Shown here: piece by piece, positions 26,008 through 35,110 of the stretch
Position numbering within the stretch: the first letter of the stretch is position 1
Layout: each line of letters starts with the position of its first letter
DNA from: Pedobacter sp. L105
GTDB taxonomy: Bacteria > Bacteroidota > Bacteroidia > Sphingobacteriales > Sphingobacteriaceae
Direction: 5' to 3'
Assembly: GCF_009765875.1 (NCBI RefSeq)
Contig: NZ_LMUP01000004.1
Coordinates: forward strand, 248,001 to 312,000
Length of the DNA: 64,000 nt
Notes under the pieces: model-generated
Databases searched by the model: none
What the model was told of the DNA's origin: nothing
Seen by the model: the letters and a program-made list of their open reading frames with translations, nothing else
Made by a program: the position numbers and the translations under genes

Positions 26008-27657
26008 ATGAAAAAACAACTATTCATCGCACTCCTCTTTTTGACGGCCTGTTCGAAGCAAAGCCTGGTACAACCATCTTTAACAGCCGGTAATCTGGCA
26101 ATAAGTAATAACGCATTAAGCTTACTCACCACAGGCGATGTGGTGGGTAAGGTTACCGTTGGCTACCAGGGCTGGTTCAGCTGCGCCAACGACGGTTCTC
26201 CATTTTCTACTTTTTGGTGGCACTGGTCAAAGGACAACGGCCTGCCCGGCAATAACAACACAGCCAATAAATCCTGGCCGGATGTACGTGAATACACGAA
26301 TACCTATCAAACGGCTTATGCTAATTTAGGTAATGGCAGCCCGGCAAAATTATTTTCTTCCTGGGACCAGCAGACCGTAGATACCCACTTCCGCTGGATG
26401 CAGGAAAACAACATTGACGTGGCAGCCCTGCAGCGTTTTAACCCGAACGGCAGTGAAGGGCCGATCAGGGACGGCATTACGGCCAAAGTAAAAACCGCTG
26501 CCGAGGCGCACGGCCGCAAATTCTATATTATGTATGATATCAGCGGCTGGGACAATTTCCAAACAGAGATCAAAACGGACTGGACCTCGAAAATGTCTGC
26601 TTATATCACTTCTTCGGCTTACGCCCGCCAGGGCGGCAAACCGGTGGTTTGCATCTGGGGTTTGGGATTCCCCGACCGGACGATGACGGCGGCGGCAGAA
26701 GTTGATGTGATCAACTGGTTTAAAAGCCATGGATGTTACGTGATCGGCGGGGTACCGCATGAATGGCGTGACTATACGGTTGCAGGCCCAAAGAACTTCG
26801 ATGCTGTTTTCAAGGCCCTGAACATGATCTCCCCATGGATGATCGGTGCGATCGGTACGATCCAGGAATCAGATAGTTATTACACCAATGTCAACACACC
26901 TGATATGGCCTACTGTAAGGCTAATGGCATTGCTTATCAACCCTGTGTGGAGCCGGGTGATCTTTCCGCACGCCAGCGGGTGCATGGTGATTTTATGTGG
27001 CGGCAGTTTTATAACATGATCCGAGTGGGCGCGCAGGGTATCTACATTTCCATGTTCGACGAATACGGGGAAGGTAACCAAATCGCCAAAGCGGGCGAAG
27101 ATGCTTCGATGGTTCCTGCCGGTTCCGGTATTTTAGGCCTTGATGAAGATGGTATCCACTGCTCTTCGGATTACTACCTGCGCCTGACCAAAGACGGCGG
27201 CAATATGCTGAAAGGATTGATCCCGCTAACGTCGCTGCGTCCTACCGAGCCGGTAATCGGCGGCGGCGGTGCGCACCTGCCGCCTATCGGGCAGTCCCTT
27301 CATATTAAAGGATATAACCAACTTTACGTTAGCGGAGAAAATGGCAACGGCGCGATGTATTGCAATACGGCCAGGGCAGATATTTGGGAAACATTCACCG
27401 TTGTAGATGCCGGGAATGGTAAAGTAGCGCTGCAAAGTATGGGAAAATATGTTTCCTCCGAAAATGGTGTAGCTGCGTTGACCTGCAACCGGGCGAGCGT
27501 TGGCCCCTGGGAACAGTTTGACTACATTACCAACAGCGACGGCTCTGTTTCACTCAGGGGGAATAATGGCAAATTTGTAACCCAGGAAGATGGCACTAAA
27601 CCGATGATCTGTGACCGTTCTACAGCAAGTATCTGGGAGAAATTTACGATAGAATAA
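26008..27657 (+). CDS. GH71/99-like lipoprotein with C-terminal beta-trefoil (fascin-like) domain
   Basis: 549 residues. The lipobox is LTAC (Cys15). The central domain (about 45–400) begins 'VGKVTVGYQGWFSCANDGSP' and contains 'DVAALQRFNPNG', 'KFYIMYDISGWDNF' and 'GIYISMFDEYGEGNQI', the pattern of glycoside hydrolase family 71/99-like proteins that act on alpha-linked mannan or glucan. The tail (about 415–549) has three similar units ('GKYVSSENGVAALTCNRASV', 'GKFVTQEDGTKPMICDRSTA'), as in a fascin/beta-trefoil carbohydrate-binding domain. The substrate is not certain. Surface location is likely. Confidence 0.8.
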   Translation: MKKQLFIALLFLTACSKQSLVQPSLTAGNLAISNNALSLLTTGDVVGKVTVGYQGWFSCANDGSPFSTFWWHWSKDNGLPGNNNTANKSWPDVREYTNTYQTAYANLGNGSPAKLFSSWDQQTVDTHFRWMQENNIDVAALQRFNPNGSEGPIRDGITAKVKTAAEAHGRKFYIMYDISGWDNFQTEIKTDWTSKMSAYITSSAYARQGGKPVVCIWGLGFPDRTMTAAAEVDVINWFKSHGCYVIGGVPHEWRDYTVAGPKNFDAVFKALNMISPWMIGAIGTIQESDSYYTNVNTPDMAYCKANGIAYQPCVEPGDLSARQRVHGDFMWRQFYNMIRVGAQGIYISMFDEYGEGNQIAKAGEDASMVPAGSGILGLDEDGIHCSSDYYLRLTKDGGNMLKGLIPLTSLRPTEPVIGGGGAHLPPIGQSLHIKGYNQLYVSGENGNGAMYCNTARADIWETFTVVDAGNGKVALQSMGKYVSSENGVAALTCNRASVGPWEQFDYITNSDGSVSLRGNNGKFVTQEDGTKPMICDRSTASIWEKFTIE

Positions 27658-27680
27658 CCCTGTTTAAAATTTCCCTGCAC

Positions 27681-27721
27681 CATGCAAGCGCCTCAAGCTT
27701 TTTTTCCGAGGCGTTTGCATG
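27681..27721 (+). terminator. Hairpin after the GH71/99-like gene
   Basis: CATGCAAGCGCCTC and GAGGCGTTTGCATG form a 14-bp stem with one G·T pair; the loop contains a T-run. It is a likely 3' end signal for the lipoprotein gene, 24 bases after its stop. Confidence 0.6.
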
Positions 27722-27827
27722 ATAATTTGTTGTTATGGAAATATAAATGAATTTAATTGTCATCATAAAAAAGGGCAGCTATAATTAGGGCATCACCATT
27801 ATCAGTAACATCGAAATTATAACCCTA

Positions 27828-28964
27828 ATGAAAAGCATTATTATGCATTCCAGAATCAGTTTGATTTTACTCATTATTCTTTGCGTGGTTCTTCTTGCCG
27901 TTGTTTCCGGTTGTCTGATCATGAATACCAAGCCTTTCGGACAGATCCCGGAGGGTGCGCGACTCGACTCTATCAAGCGGTCCCCAAATTTCAGGGACGG
28001 CAAGTTCCAGAACCAAACAAACCGCCCCGATTTGAGTGAAGGGGTTAGCTATTGGAAAGCTTTCTGGGATTCGATGACCAAAAAGGATAAAAGAAGTACG
28101 CCGAAGGACAGCATCCCCACCATGAAAACTGACCTCAGGGGATTGAATCCACGGGAAAACGTATTAGTTTGGCTGGGACATTCTTCGTCTTACCTCCAAC
28201 TGGATGGCAAGCGTATCCTGATCGACCCGGTGCTGAGCAAGAACGGTTCCCCGGTAAGTTTTATCAATAAAGCCTACAAAGGCACCAGTATTTACCAGCC
28301 GGCAGATTTTCCGGACATTGATGTCCTGCTGATCTCCCATGATCATTGGGACCACCTGGATTACCCTACCGTGAAAGCCTTGCAGCCGAGAGTTAAAAAG
28401 GTGATCTGCGGGCTCGGGACCGGTGAACATTTCAGGCGCTGGGGATACCGGGAAGACCAGATCGTTGAAAAGGACTGGAACCAATTGGTCGTGATCGACA
28501 GTTCCCTGAAAATTACGGTTACCCCGGCCCATCATAATTCAGGTAGGGGCACCAAGATCAGGCGCAGTTTATGGGCCTCCTTTGTAATCAGGAGCACCTC
28601 TTTCAATATTTATTACAGCGGTGACAGCGGCTATGATAAACATTTCAAAGCGATCGGCCAGGCCTATGGCCCGTTTGACCTGTCACTGATCGAATGCGGG
28701 CAGTATGATCAGAACTATAAATATACCCACATGCAGCCGGAGCAAAGTATGCAGGCTGCGATCGATCTGAAAACGGTAAGGATGGTACCGGTTCACTGGG
28801 CGAAGTTCACCGAAAGTAATCATGCCTGGGATGAACCGATTAAGCGCATTACGGCGTTAGCCAGGCAGCACCACCTGTTATTGGTCACACCCATGATTGG
28901 CCAGGCCGTGGATCTTGATCATATTCCGCTCAGCTTCCCGGAATGGTGGCGGGGGATCAACTAA
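27828..28964 (+). CDS. MBL-fold metallohydrolase (NAPE-PLD/RomA-like), lipoprotein
   Basis: 378 residues. The N-terminal hydrophobic helix ends in lipobox VSGC (Cys29). A beta-lactamase-fold domain has the metal motif SHDHWDHLDY (His171, His173, Asp175, His176), 'TPAHHNSGRG' and 'YYSGDSGYD' with a later 'PVHWAKF' His. The layout matches the N-acyl-phosphatidylethanolamine phospholipase D-like group of bacterial lipoproteins. The substrate is unknown. A second Met at 27843 is an alternative start. Confidence 0.88.
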   Translation: MKSIIMHSRISLILLIILCVVLLAVVSGCLIMNTKPFGQIPEGARLDSIKRSPNFRDGKFQNQTNRPDLSEGVSYWKAFWDSMTKKDKRSTPKDSIPTMKTDLRGLNPRENVLVWLGHSSSYLQLDGKRILIDPVLSKNGSPVSFINKAYKGTSIYQPADFPDIDVLLISHDHWDHLDYPTVKALQPRVKKVICGLGTGEHFRRWGYREDQIVEKDWNQLVVIDSSLKITVTPAHHNSGRGTKIRRSLWASFVIRSTSFNIYYSGDSGYDKHFKAIGQAYGPFDLSLIECGQYDQNYKYTHMQPEQSMQAAIDLKTVRMVPVHWAKFTESNHAWDEPIKRITALARQHHLLLVTPMIGQAVDLDHIPLSFPEWWRGIN

Positions 28965-28973
28965 GTAACAGCC

Positions 28974-29008
28974 AAAAGGGCGTACCGGAAAATGGTACGC
29001 CCTTTTTA
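28974..29008 (+). terminator. Terminator after the MBL-fold gene
   Basis: GGGCGTACC and GGTACGCCC form a perfect 9-bp stem with a 7-base loop, preceded by AAAA and followed by TTTTT, so it can serve both convergent genes. It overlaps the 3' end of the next minus-strand gene. Confidence 0.85.
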
Positions 29009-29410
29009 ATTATTGCCAGTGGACAGGATGGGTAAGAATTCGTGCATAAACACCCGGCAAAAAACTATCATTTTAAAATGCCGCTTTTTGGCCGGATAAA
29101 GCTCAACCATATGTTCCCTGAAATTCAACATGACTTCCAGCCTGTAGGGGGCGGGTAAGGCCGTCCAGGTTTTCAGGGCTTTTTTAAGATTAAGAAAACT
29201 GGTCAGACTACTATGGCTGCAAGTGGACATGACAAAATTATCAATTGAATGGTAGTGCATAGTGTAATCTTCTTCCACTATGTATCGATGATAACCATTA
29301 TCCTTGCTCAGGTTTTTAAGTTTACTGTTGAGGTGTCCTACCAGTACAAAACTGACCAGGTCGCGGTGGCCCTCATTTAACTGGTGGTCATTCACATTTG
29401 CCTCGTTCAT
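29006..29410 (-). CDS. Hypothetical protein, partner of the small domain protein
   Basis: 134 residues, with no signal peptide or membrane helix. Features visible are an acidic, His-rich N-terminus and a helical C-terminal half (KKALKTWTALPAPYRLEVML). No family is recognised. It starts 3 bases after the stop of 29414–29677, so the two are probably made together. The stop codon sits in the shared terminator. Confidence 0.6.
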   Translation of the reverse strand: MNEANVNDHQLNEGHRDLVSFVLVGHLNSKLKNLSKDNGYHRYIVEEDYTMHYHSIDNFVMSTCSHSSLTSFLNLKKALKTWTALPAPYRLEVMLNFREHMVELYPAKKRHFKMIVFCRVFMHEFLPILSTGNN

Positions 29411-29413
29411 ACT

Positions 29414-29677
29414 TTATACATTTCTTTTAAAGATCTCGGTGCATAAAAAGATCCCTTTCTGGCCGGTTATGCAGGCGATGGAATGAATAAACCGGACCAC
29501 TTTGCCGTTCATATCGATATCCGTCCCTGACCAGCAAACGTTTACCTGCAAAAAATTAAAGCGCTCATTGCTTTGGAGGCAGATGAAATCATCCCCATCG
29601 AGTTGAAAATCCAGGTCATAGCCGGAATGGTGCAGCTCGATGATCCTTTGCGTCATGCTTGCGGAGTGTAATTTCAT
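29414..29677 (-). CDS. Small stand-alone domain homologous to the N-terminus of the LytTR protein
   Basis: 87 residues. 'GYDLDFQLDGDDFICLQSNE' aligns by eye with 'GYTHDFRLQKNNKLLCLQNN' at the N-terminus of the LytTR protein at 31690, and the HSIACITGQKGIFLCTEI end aligns with HTIDSACGIKGLLVAEKI. The pattern (GYxxDF...C...KG) also resembles short Bacteroidota proteins loosely annotated as phosphoribosylpyrophosphate-synthetase-like, though nothing supports an enzymatic role. It may be a sensing or interaction module. Confidence 0.65.
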   Translation of the reverse strand: MKLHSASMTQRIIELHHSGYDLDFQLDGDDFICLQSNERFNFLQVNVCWSGTDIDMNGKVVRFIHSIACITGQKGIFLCTEIFKRNV

Positions 29678-30158
29678 ATGGTCTGATCACTTATTACTAA
29701 CCCAGTTGCCTGCAGGCTGTTCATTCGCCGGCTCGCAGCCGCTAACTGCTTACTTTTAAATCTCAGGAATAAGCTTTTTAAAAACGATTAAACCTGCCCC
29801 AGGCGGACAAAATCAAAGCTGACCATTCTATTTACTCCGCTGAATACAGTCGTTATTTTAATAGCTCTCATTCAGGGAGTTAGTGCCTATGGCTTAACTT
29901 TATTTAACTTAGGTTAACATCTCTATGAGAGTGTTCTTTGTAAGATCAGGTTAATTTTTGCAGATTCCGGTTACCGTGCCCGGATAGATGTTTTAAAAGC
30001 AAAATCAATCAGCATAACTGTATAGTTGATAGACTTGATGTGTCTGTTTTACAAATAAAAAAATCGGATTTAGCCGGATAAGCGGCCTGTAGCGAATTTG
30101 GCTGCGGGCCGCTGAGAATTTTCCTTATCGCTGGCCTTAAGCATTTGCCAGATCTCAG
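29678..30158. other. Regulatory-looking gap
   Basis: 480 bases without a gene. It contains GCGGACAA (29803–29810) and three TTAAC-type half-sites at 10-base intervals (TAACTT 29895, TAACTT 29905, TAACAT 29915) with a TAATTTTTG box at 29952. No reading frame of interest is present on either strand. Confidence 0.5.
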
Positions 30159-31178
30159 TTATATTTTACTGGTCCTTAAAAACGGCAGAAAAGACAGCGT
30201 GATATTGGCATAAGGGACACTGTTATTCCTGTTCCTGATAAAATAATCATTGGGGTTAGTGTTACGCTCAAACATCCTGGCAGTCAGGGTTGAAAATAAG
30301 CCGCCGTTTACGCCGATGATCACTTTTTGCGAGATCTTGTATTCGAAAGATGGCCCGGTTTTTAGTTCCAGGGTGGAATAAGTATCATCGTGCGGAACCT
30401 GCGGCTGATCAAGTTTAAAAAACGCAAAGCTGCCGCTGAGTTCTGTACCAAAGGTTGCCCAGGCTCTTGCTGAAAGCTGTTTGCGGATCAAAGCCCGTGT
30501 AGGCAGGTCAATATAAAGTTCCAGATCATCGGTTTGGAATTTATGCCAGTAGCTGAATATCGGCAATACCGGGCTTGGCGTGGATGGATCGATGATAACG
30601 ACCAGACCCAGGGAATAACTGGTAGTTGCCGTATGCTTTAACGGGAAAGTAATCGTTCCGGCATAATTTAATCGCTGGACCGAGGAAAACTGATCGGTAT
30701 AACCAGCAATGGTTCCGCTGTAGATTACCGGTGTATTGAAAAGCGAGTCATTCCGCGAATAGGTCAGCGAAACACCAACTGTCCGCTTGTTAAAGCTTTG
30801 ATTATAGATAGGAACCTGTGGGTTAAAATCCTGTACATGGTTGATTTCGAAATGCTGTTCGAGGTAGTTCACTGAACCCAGCAAAGAGTTTTTTACCCAT
30901 TTACTGATAGGTACATTAAAATTCGCTCTTTCCCTGACGATTTGAATCTTTCCTTTATATAAAGGATTTCCATAAAGTTCGGAGTTTGAATTTCCGGTTG
31001 CGAGTACTTCTGTAGAAATGGCTCCCTGCCTGAGTATCGGGTACCGGGTGGCAATATCATCCAGGTAAACGGATTTAACGGAGTCTGCTTTTTCTTCTTT
31101 CGTTTTTGGTAAGGTCTGTGCTATAGCGCTGGTTTGGATAAGGGCCGTTATGCAGATCAATAAAGTTGTGTTTTTCAT
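30159..31178 (-). CDS. Putative outer-membrane beta-barrel protein (DUF6268-like)
   Basis: 339 residues. A signal peptide (MKNTTLLICITALIQTSAIAQ) is followed by alternating-residue strands such as 'AGTITFPLKHTATTSYSLGL', ending in a hydrophobic last strand (ANITLSFLPFLRTSKI). The layout is that of a small outer-membrane barrel of unknown function; the DUF number is from memory. It is monocistronic between two motif-rich gaps. Confidence 0.7.
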   Translation of the reverse strand: MKNTTLLICITALIQTSAIAQTLPKTKEEKADSVKSVYLDDIATRYPILRQGAISTEVLATGNSNSELYGNPLYKGKIQIVRERANFNVPISKWVKNSLLGSVNYLEQHFEINHVQDFNPQVPIYNQSFNKRTVGVSLTYSRNDSLFNTPVIYSGTIAGYTDQFSSVQRLNYAGTITFPLKHTATTSYSLGLVVIIDPSTPSPVLPIFSYWHKFQTDDLELYIDLPTRALIRKQLSARAWATFGTELSGSFAFFKLDQPQVPHDDTYSTLELKTGPSFEYKISQKVIIGVNGGLFSTLTARMFERNTNPNDYFIRNRNNSVPYANITLSFLPFLRTSKI

Positions 31179-31689
31179 AGTTGGAGAATATTAAGCGTTT
31201 TATCGCTTCTGTTTAAAATCCCATTTTCCGTACAGTATATTTTTCTGCACGGACGAATGAGCTGTCGATTTTATTGGGGTAAAATGGCTAATTCATTTGC
31301 TTACAGATTCGGCTGTCTATAGCTATCAAGACATGGTATCTTTTATAGTTATTGTTCTGATTAAGGCAGTTATTTAAATTCTTCAAGCAGATTTCAAAGA
31401 CTAAAATTCTATACTAAGCATTTCAAAAAAAACTTTACTTGGGTCAAGCGGACAAAACCGCAGGGGACATCCTGAAAATTAGGCGGGAACTAAACCGGGG
31501 GTCAATCCAGCCGGTCAACATCCCGGCCGGCAGTAAACCTGAGGCATTGCTCAACAGGAATTTTATAGAAATCAACGGCTATTATGGATACTTCACCGTA
31601 AAATAATTGCAGGTTATACGTAAGGGAGTCAAATTTGTCCCCGGTTACAGGATCATCAGGTGTCATTAACGAAAAGGTGCCGGATAATG
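31179..31689. other. Motif-bearing gap
   Basis: About 510 bases. It contains GCGGACAA (31448), GGGGACAT (31463) and GCGGGAAC (31483). The first and last have the same 34-base offset found between GGACAAAAC and CGGGAATTAA at 39354/39388. A short open stretch to the TAA at about 31605 ends 'NIPAGSKPEALLNRNFIEIN' and could be a gene remnant, but it overlaps the motif and was not called. Confidence 0.45.
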
Positions 31690-32430
31690 TTAAGCAGCCG
31701 GATTCAGGGTCAGCCAGTCCAGGAAATTGCTGGATTTAAGTTTACTAACCACGATCTTATGCGGGCATTGGCATTTTAAGTTAATGGTTATCGTCCTGGT
31801 AAAGCTTGTGGAAAGGTCTTTAATAGCAGCTTTATTGATCAGCGACTGACGGTTGACCCGGTAGAAATTAATGCCCAAGTGCTTTTCAAGGTCTTCCAGG
31901 CTGCGCTGAACAAAGTAAGACCGGCCATCAAAGGTTACAAGCTGCACCAATTCATGTTCTAAAAAAAACAAGGCGATGTCATTATGTAAAACAGGAATGA
32001 TCTTATCTTTAAAACGAACGAGGATCCGGTCCTCGGCAGGGTTCTTTCTGGCCAGCAAGTTAAATCCCGGGAAGATATTATCCATATCCGGGACTTTGGT
32101 TAATGCATTATATTTTTCAATGACTTTGCCAATGATCTCCCGGTCGGGCAGGTATATTTTTTCGGCTACCAACAAACCTTTTATGCCGCATGCGGAATCT
32201 ATGGTATGCACATATTTACAGTCATGGGTATTGTAGTCATAGCAAAGGTCGGCAAGACCCACTTTAACTTTCTCCCCAGTAAAGATCTTATTATTTTGAA
32301 GGCAAAGCAACTTGTTATTCTTTTGAAGCCTGAAATCATGGGTATAACCATTTCCCTGAAGTGTATTCAGGAGGCTGCTTTCGATGCCTTGAAATCTTTT
32401 GGAAGATGTTAATTCGATCATGTCGTTCAT
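31690..32430 (-). CDS. LytTR DNA-binding protein with an N-terminal small domain
   Basis: 246 residues from ATG 32430; an in-frame TTG at 32466 lies upstream of the −7 box and is rejected. The N-terminal part (about 5–85) matches the stand-alone protein at 29414–29677. The C-terminal LytTR domain (about 145–240) reads 'FFLEHELVQLVTFDGRSYFV' and 'LEKHLGINFYRVNRQSLINK', the 'F.R.HRS.l.N' recognition segment. It has no receiver domain, so it is regulated some other way, perhaps through the N-terminal domain. Confidence 0.85.
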   Translation of the reverse strand: MNDMIELTSSKRFQGIESSLLNTLQGNGYTHDFRLQKNNKLLCLQNNKIFTGEKVKVGLADLCYDYNTHDCKYVHTIDSACGIKGLLVAEKIYLPDREIIGKVIEKYNALTKVPDMDNIFPGFNLLARKNPAEDRILVRFKDKIIPVLHNDIALFFLEHELVQLVTFDGRSYFVQRSLEDLEKHLGINFYRVNRQSLINKAAIKDLSTSFTRTITINLKCQCPHKIVVSKLKSSNFLDWLTLNPAA

Positions 32431-32441
32431 AATTCTGTTAT

Positions 32442-32449
32442 TAAAGATA
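32442..32449 (-). promoter_or_regulatory. −7 box (TATCTTTA) of the LytTR gene
   Basis: On the minus strand TATCTTTA ends 11 bases before ATG 32430, giving a very short leader. Upstream lie TCGGACA and CCGGACA (32504, 32514), possible autoregulatory sites. Confidence 0.5.
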
Positions 32450-32466
32450 GATGGTAAATGGTACAA

Positions 32467-32829
32467 TTAATTCAACAGCGCAACTCATTACAGTTAACGA
32501 CGATCGGACAGGTCCGGACAGCTAATCAGGGGACGCGGGCGCCTGTCTTTGAAAAAACAATCGTCATGAAATTGTAATTATGACGAACGGCGTATTCCAA
32601 GAAGTATACCACTCTATAAATTATTGAATTTCAGATAAATACAAAATCGCTATCTTTGAAACTATTGATATATCGACAATTTTCCAGTTTCTGGTATTGA
32701 TATTTAAATAAAAAGAACCAGTAGTCCCGATGAAAAAAGGAAGGTAAAAAGGACTGATATAATTAGCTCGGGTATTGGGCAAATTTTTCTTATCATTATG
32801 TAAAATCAATGAAGCACAAGCTTTAGTGA
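32467..32829. other. Divergent promoter region between LytTR and kinase genes
   Basis: About 360 bases. It holds the CGGACA pair at 32504–32520 and a −7 box TATCTTTG (32651–32658) facing the kinase, which would give a leader of about 165 nt. No small gene was seen. Confidence 0.55.
32651..32658 (+). promoter_or_regulatory. −7 box (TATCTTTG) upstream of the TPR kinase
   Basis: A perfect TAnnTTTG; a TTG at 32624 is somewhat too far upstream (24 bases) to be an ideal −33 element. Confidence 0.45.
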
Positions 32830-35109
32830 ATGGATCAGCAAACAAAAAAACATAGTCATTTTAAAGCAGTTTTGCATGCCGTATTTTGGGTGTTAATATT
32901 TGTCGGCCCGCTGACGGCGGCGGCCCAATTTTATCCTGAACCGCCACGAATAATGGCGTCACAGGAAACGCTGCTGCTGAACAACCTTGCCGAATCGCCG
33001 CTTGCCCCATCGAAGATCAAAATCCTGATCGACCTCAGTAATTTATATTTTAATAAACCTTATAAGATCAAGGCAGACCTGAGCCGCAGTTTGGTATATG
33101 CGTTACAAGCCCAAAAACTGAGCCTTAAATACCATGATATCAAAGGTTTTAGCGATGCAGCATGCCGGGCGGCAGATGTTTACCTGTGGCAAAATAATTT
33201 TAAAGATGCTGTCGTGTTATTACCAGCCCTGAGCGATACCAGCCGTTTAAACTTGCTTTTACAACTCAGTTTTTCCTATGCCAATACCAGTGTGGGGGCG
33301 GATCTGGAAAACGCTGAAAATTCGATGCTTTATGTTGCAAAGGCCAGGGAACTGGCCATCAAACTTGGTAACAAACAAGCCATCCTGCAAACGGATCTTT
33401 ACACGGCTGAGGTGCATATTATGGAGGGGAAGTATATTCTTGCCCAGCAAGAATTAAATGACCTGGTTGGTAAATACCGGGCCATCGGGTACGCCAAACT
33501 CCATTATGTTTACAGGCAGTACCGGATCTTGTATATGATCAACGGTAATGCGGACAAATACCTCGAATACGCGTTAAAGGCTGTAAATACGATGAACGCT
33601 ACACGTGATACCCTGATGGCGGGAGATTTCTATTATGCTTTGGCTACGGCCTTTAAAGACCAGGGACAGTATGATAAAAGCCGGGAATTTTTCGAACGTT
33701 CCCTCAATTCCTTTAGTATAAACGGTGGTTTCGGAAGCGTTTATTACAGTATCGCGGCAATTGCCGATGTTTACATTAACAAGCACCAGTTTGTAAACGC
33801 CCTCTCTTATTTACAAAATACCCTCAGGCGATTCCCGGCACCGAAGGACAATGATGAAGTGGTTATCACCAGTTCATTCGCTGATTGTTATTTAAAACTA
33901 AAAATGTTCCCTGAAGCGGAGGCGTGTTTTTTAAAAGAGTTCAATCTTTATAAATCACGGAACGCCTTGACAGAGTATGCTTACCGCAGACTGGCGTTTT
34001 TTTATATTGAAAGTAAAAATTATGCAAAGGCCCGGCCTTTGATTGAACAGGCTTTAAAACTTCAAAATGGCTTTACGGAAATAAGTACAAAAGGCTATAC
34101 CGAGTATATTGCTTTTTTGGCAGATTCTGCCGCAGGCAATTACCTGTCGGCCATACGGCACCTGAGCAAAAACAAACTTTATGATGATACGCTGTACAAG
34201 CAAAAAAAGGTAGCCGCAACACAAAAACTGCTCGTTCAATATGAGTCCGGCCAAAAAAACCAGCGGATCATGATCCTGGAACAGCAAGGCCAGCTGCAGG
34301 AGGCAAAATTAAAACAAGCCAATGTCATTCGGGATGTCACTATCGGAGGTATCGTAATCTCCATCGCCATAGGCCTGATTTTTTATCGTCAAAGCCGGCA
34401 AAGGCAATTGGCAGCGAGAATTATTACCCATAAAAACGAGCAGCTGGAACGTTTACTTTCCGAAAAGGAATGGTTATTAAAAGAAGTTCATCACCGGGTG
34501 AAGAATAATCTTCATACAGTGATCTGCCTGCTTGAAATACAGGCTGAATTTTTAAAGGATGACGCACTGAAAGCGATCGAAAACAGTCAGCACCGCATCT
34601 ACGCCATGTCACTGATCCATCAGAAACTTTATATGGCAGAAGATGTGAAGTCCGTAAATATGGCTGAATACCTCCCTGAACTGGTTACATATTTGAAAGA
34701 TAGTTTCCTGGATGAAACCCGTGTGCATTTTGACTTGAATATTGAACCGGTTATGCTGAATATTTTGCAGGCCATGCCTTTAGGGCTTATTGTGAATGAA
34801 GCGGTGACCAATGCGATCAAATATGCTTTTCCGAGGCAACAGAACGGGAAGATCAGTATTTCGCTGCTGTGCGAGGGCGACAACGTTATGCTGCTGATCT
34901 CAGACGATGGCATTGGCTTCCGCCGGGACGAAGAGTTAGAAAAACAAAGTTCGTTGGGCTTAAAACTCATGCAGGGGTTAAGCGATGATATCAATGCGGA
35001 GCTGACCTTTTTATCACAAAGCGGCACCCATATCCGGATCATTTTTCCATACGACCTGACAGAGGAGAATTATGCCGAACCATCCATTTTTAAAGAAAGA
35101 GAGGGCTAA
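32830..35109 (+). CDS. TPR-containing sensor histidine kinase (HisKA_2/HATPase type)
   Basis: 759 residues. An N-terminal export segment (about 12–35) precedes about 430 residues of tetratricopeptide-like helices ('DFYYALATAFKDQGQYDKSR', 'EFFERSLNSF'). A coiled coil and one membrane helix (about 497–517) come next. HisKA_2 has the His in EVHHRVKNNLHT (about residue 554), and the HATPase has NEAVTNAIKYAF and DDGIGF. The kinase passes phosphate to the sigma-54 activator that begins 1 base after its stop. Confidence 0.93.
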   Translation: MDQQTKKHSHFKAVLHAVFWVLIFVGPLTAAAQFYPEPPRIMASQETLLLNNLAESPLAPSKIKILIDLSNLYFNKPYKIKADLSRSLVYALQAQKLSLKYHDIKGFSDAACRAADVYLWQNNFKDAVVLLPALSDTSRLNLLLQLSFSYANTSVGADLENAENSMLYVAKARELAIKLGNKQAILQTDLYTAEVHIMEGKYILAQQELNDLVGKYRAIGYAKLHYVYRQYRILYMINGNADKYLEYALKAVNTMNATRDTLMAGDFYYALATAFKDQGQYDKSREFFERSLNSFSINGGFGSVYYSIAAIADVYINKHQFVNALSYLQNTLRRFPAPKDNDEVVITSSFADCYLKLKMFPEAEACFLKEFNLYKSRNALTEYAYRRLAFFYIESKNYAKARPLIEQALKLQNGFTEISTKGYTEYIAFLADSAAGNYLSAIRHLSKNKLYDDTLYKQKKVAATQKLLVQYESGQKNQRIMILEQQGQLQEAKLKQANVIRDVTIGGIVISIAIGLIFYRQSRQRQLAARIITHKNEQLERLLSEKEWLLKEVHHRVKNNLHTVICLLEIQAEFLKDDALKAIENSQHRIYAMSLIHQKLYMAEDVKSVNMAEYLPELVTYLKDSFLDETRVHFDLNIEPVMLNILQAMPLGLIVNEAVTNAIKYAFPRQQNGKISISLLCEGDNVMLLISDDGIGFRRDEELEKQSSLGLKLMQGLSDDINAELTFLSQSGTHIRIIFPYDLTEENYAEPSIFKEREG

Positions 35110-35110
35110 C

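Noticed and set aside
31445..31605. Open stretch ending in a plausible protein tail (NIPAGSKPEALLNRNF)
   Set aside because: No start codon, overlaps the recurrent GCGGACAA array, and no recognisable family; could be a remnant but cannot be supported.
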